Shown here: piece by piece, positions 12,769 through 13,197 of the stretch
Layout of the letters: every line of letters starts with the position of its first letter
Position numbering within the stretch: position 1 is the first letter of the stretch
Source of the DNA: Thiodiazotropha sp037382205
GTDB taxonomy: Bacteria; Pseudomonadota; Gammaproteobacteria; Chromatiales; Chromatiaceae
DNA length: 13,197 nt
Assembly: GCA_037382205.1 (NCBI GenBank)
Contig: JARRQD010000238.1
Location: 1-13,197 of the forward strand
Direction of reading: 5' to 3'
The notes under the pieces: generated by a model
What the model saw: only the letters and a program-made list of their open reading frames with translations
Database searches by the model: none
Told to the model about the DNA's origin: nothing
Translations under genes and position numbers: made by a program

Positions 12769-13019
12769 GTCACTCCCCATTGATGGTCAGATCCAGTGTA
12801 TTTTAGAGTAATCCGATTGTAACTATTCCAGTCAGCCCTAAAAAGTGCGATTTTTTAGGACGGAGGGTTTGACGGCTCCCCATGAAAGCCCCAAACGCTG
12901 GGGCGTAACCATTATTTTGGCCCAAAAAATGGGGCCATCTGACTGATTACAGCCGATTTTATTCACCCGGCAATCCAATCGTCTCCTGAAGTCTGCTGCT
13001 ATCTGGTTGCGATTGTGGT
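12769..13019. other. Divergent spacer with clustered inverted repeats
   Basis: Three perfect inverted repeats lie within about 100 bp: CCTAAAAA, 7-nt loop, TTTTTAGG (12837-12859); GCCCC, 7-nt loop, GGGGC (12888-12904); and TGGCCC, 8-nt loop, GGGCCA (12918-12937). The first is AT-rich and could act as a terminator or binding site; the others lack T runs. No small gene is convincing here. Confidence 0.4.
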
Positions 13020-13046
13020 TGTTACACTGTGTTACAGACAATTACC
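13020..13046. promoter_or_regulatory. Tandem 10-bp-spaced repeats, operator candidate for the response regulator gene
   Basis: TGTTACA occurs at 13020-13026 and again at 13030-13036, with a weaker third copy AATTACC at 13040-13046. The steps of exactly 10 bp place all copies on one face of the helix, as for OmpR/PhoB-type regulators, which bind direct repeats. An extended -10, TGCTATTGT, lies downstream at 13075-13083, so the repeats would sit at about -70 to -44, suited to activation or autoregulation. Confidence 0.4.
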
Positions 13047-13109
13047 CAATGCAACAACCCTGTGGCTAGCAGCATGCTATTGTCACGATGGGCAATGGGA
13101 GAAGGATTG

Positions 13110-13197
13110 ATGAATGACGGAAACATGTCCCCTGAACCTCCCAAAGTACTCTTGGTGGAGGATGATGTGCAACTTGCCGGATTGATGCAGGAGTATC
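13110..13197 (+). CDS. Response regulator, N-terminal start
   Basis: The window ends after 29 codons. MNDGNMSPEPPKVLLVEDDVQLAGLMQEY shows the first strand of a receiver domain (KVLLVEDD) with the acidic pair that binds Mg2+ next to the phosphorylated Asp. The output domain is outside the window. GGAGAAGG precedes the ATG at 13110-13112. The repeats upstream fit an OmpR-type output, but this cannot be seen. Confidence 0.85.
   Translation, partial: MNDGNMSPEPPKVLLVEDDVQLAGLMQEY

Noticed and set aside
12838..13041. 67-residue minus-strand frame (MSVTQCNNHN...)
   Set aside because: Starts at TTG without a Shine-Dalgarno and runs over the inverted repeats and the operator candidate.
1..13197. 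tRNA, rRNA, insertion sequences, CRISPR arrays or attachment sites
   Set aside because: No tRNA T-loop with matching acceptor stem, no transposase or terminal inverted repeats, and no regularly spaced identical repeats were seen.

Overview
The window looks like a draft-genome contig (it holds a run of 68 Ns) from a sulfur-oxidising gammaproteobacterium. The evidence is a complete flavocytochrome c sulfide dehydrogenase pair (fccA-fccB), several c4-like diheme cytochromes, a zapD-yacG pair, and a class I ribonucleotide reductase large subunit with two ATP-cones, as known from Pseudomonas. Gene content and moderate GC suggest the Chromatiales-type sulfur oxidisers or their symbiotic relatives; that placement is inference.

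Layout, left to right. 1-1016 (minus) is the 5' part of nrdA. Behind it (1017-1331) lies a long leader, a sigma70-like promoter framed by two NrdR boxes, and DnaA-box-like sites. 1664-2122 (plus) is a two-CBS-domain protein, followed by the N gap and a strong terminator. 2255-3433 (minus) is a diheme cytochrome c followed by a DUF302 periplasmic protein. Divergent from it, at 3675-4567 (plus), a 40-codon reading frame overlaps by ATGA the start of a second diheme cytochrome c, a paralogue of the first. A bidirectional terminator separates this from fccA-fccB (6635 to 4706, minus). Upstream of fccA on the same strand are a periplasmic ankyrin-repeat protein (6831-7763) and a NapC/NirT-type multihaem cytochrome that has lost its first haem motif and its reading frame (7817-8286), with a promoter candidate at 8369-8397.

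8742-9779 (minus) is a membrane-anchored CPPC thioredoxin followed by a glyoxalase-II-like metallo-beta-lactamase hydrolase. 10016-10711 (plus) is an unrecognised membrane-anchored coiled-coil-like protein that runs tail to tail into yacG. zapD-yacG (11642 to 10684) and a dihydroorotate-dehydrogenase-like flavoprotein (11758-12768) are on the minus strand. At the right edge a response regulator begins at 13110 on the plus strand, behind a 10-bp-periodic repeat that looks like an operator.

The central 2.2-8.3 kb is best read as a periplasmic electron-transfer island for sulfide oxidation. FccAB would oxidise sulfide to sulfur or polysulfide and pass electrons to diheme c cytochromes. The DUF302, CBS, ankyrin and NapC-like proteins are accessory candidates. 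The least described parts are the divergent paralogous cytochromes (one lacks the expected distal Met at haem 2), the small basic reading frame coupled to one of them, the periplasmic ankyrin protein beside fccAB, and the decayed NapC-like gene. The flanks (nrdA, zapD-yacG) are housekeeping.
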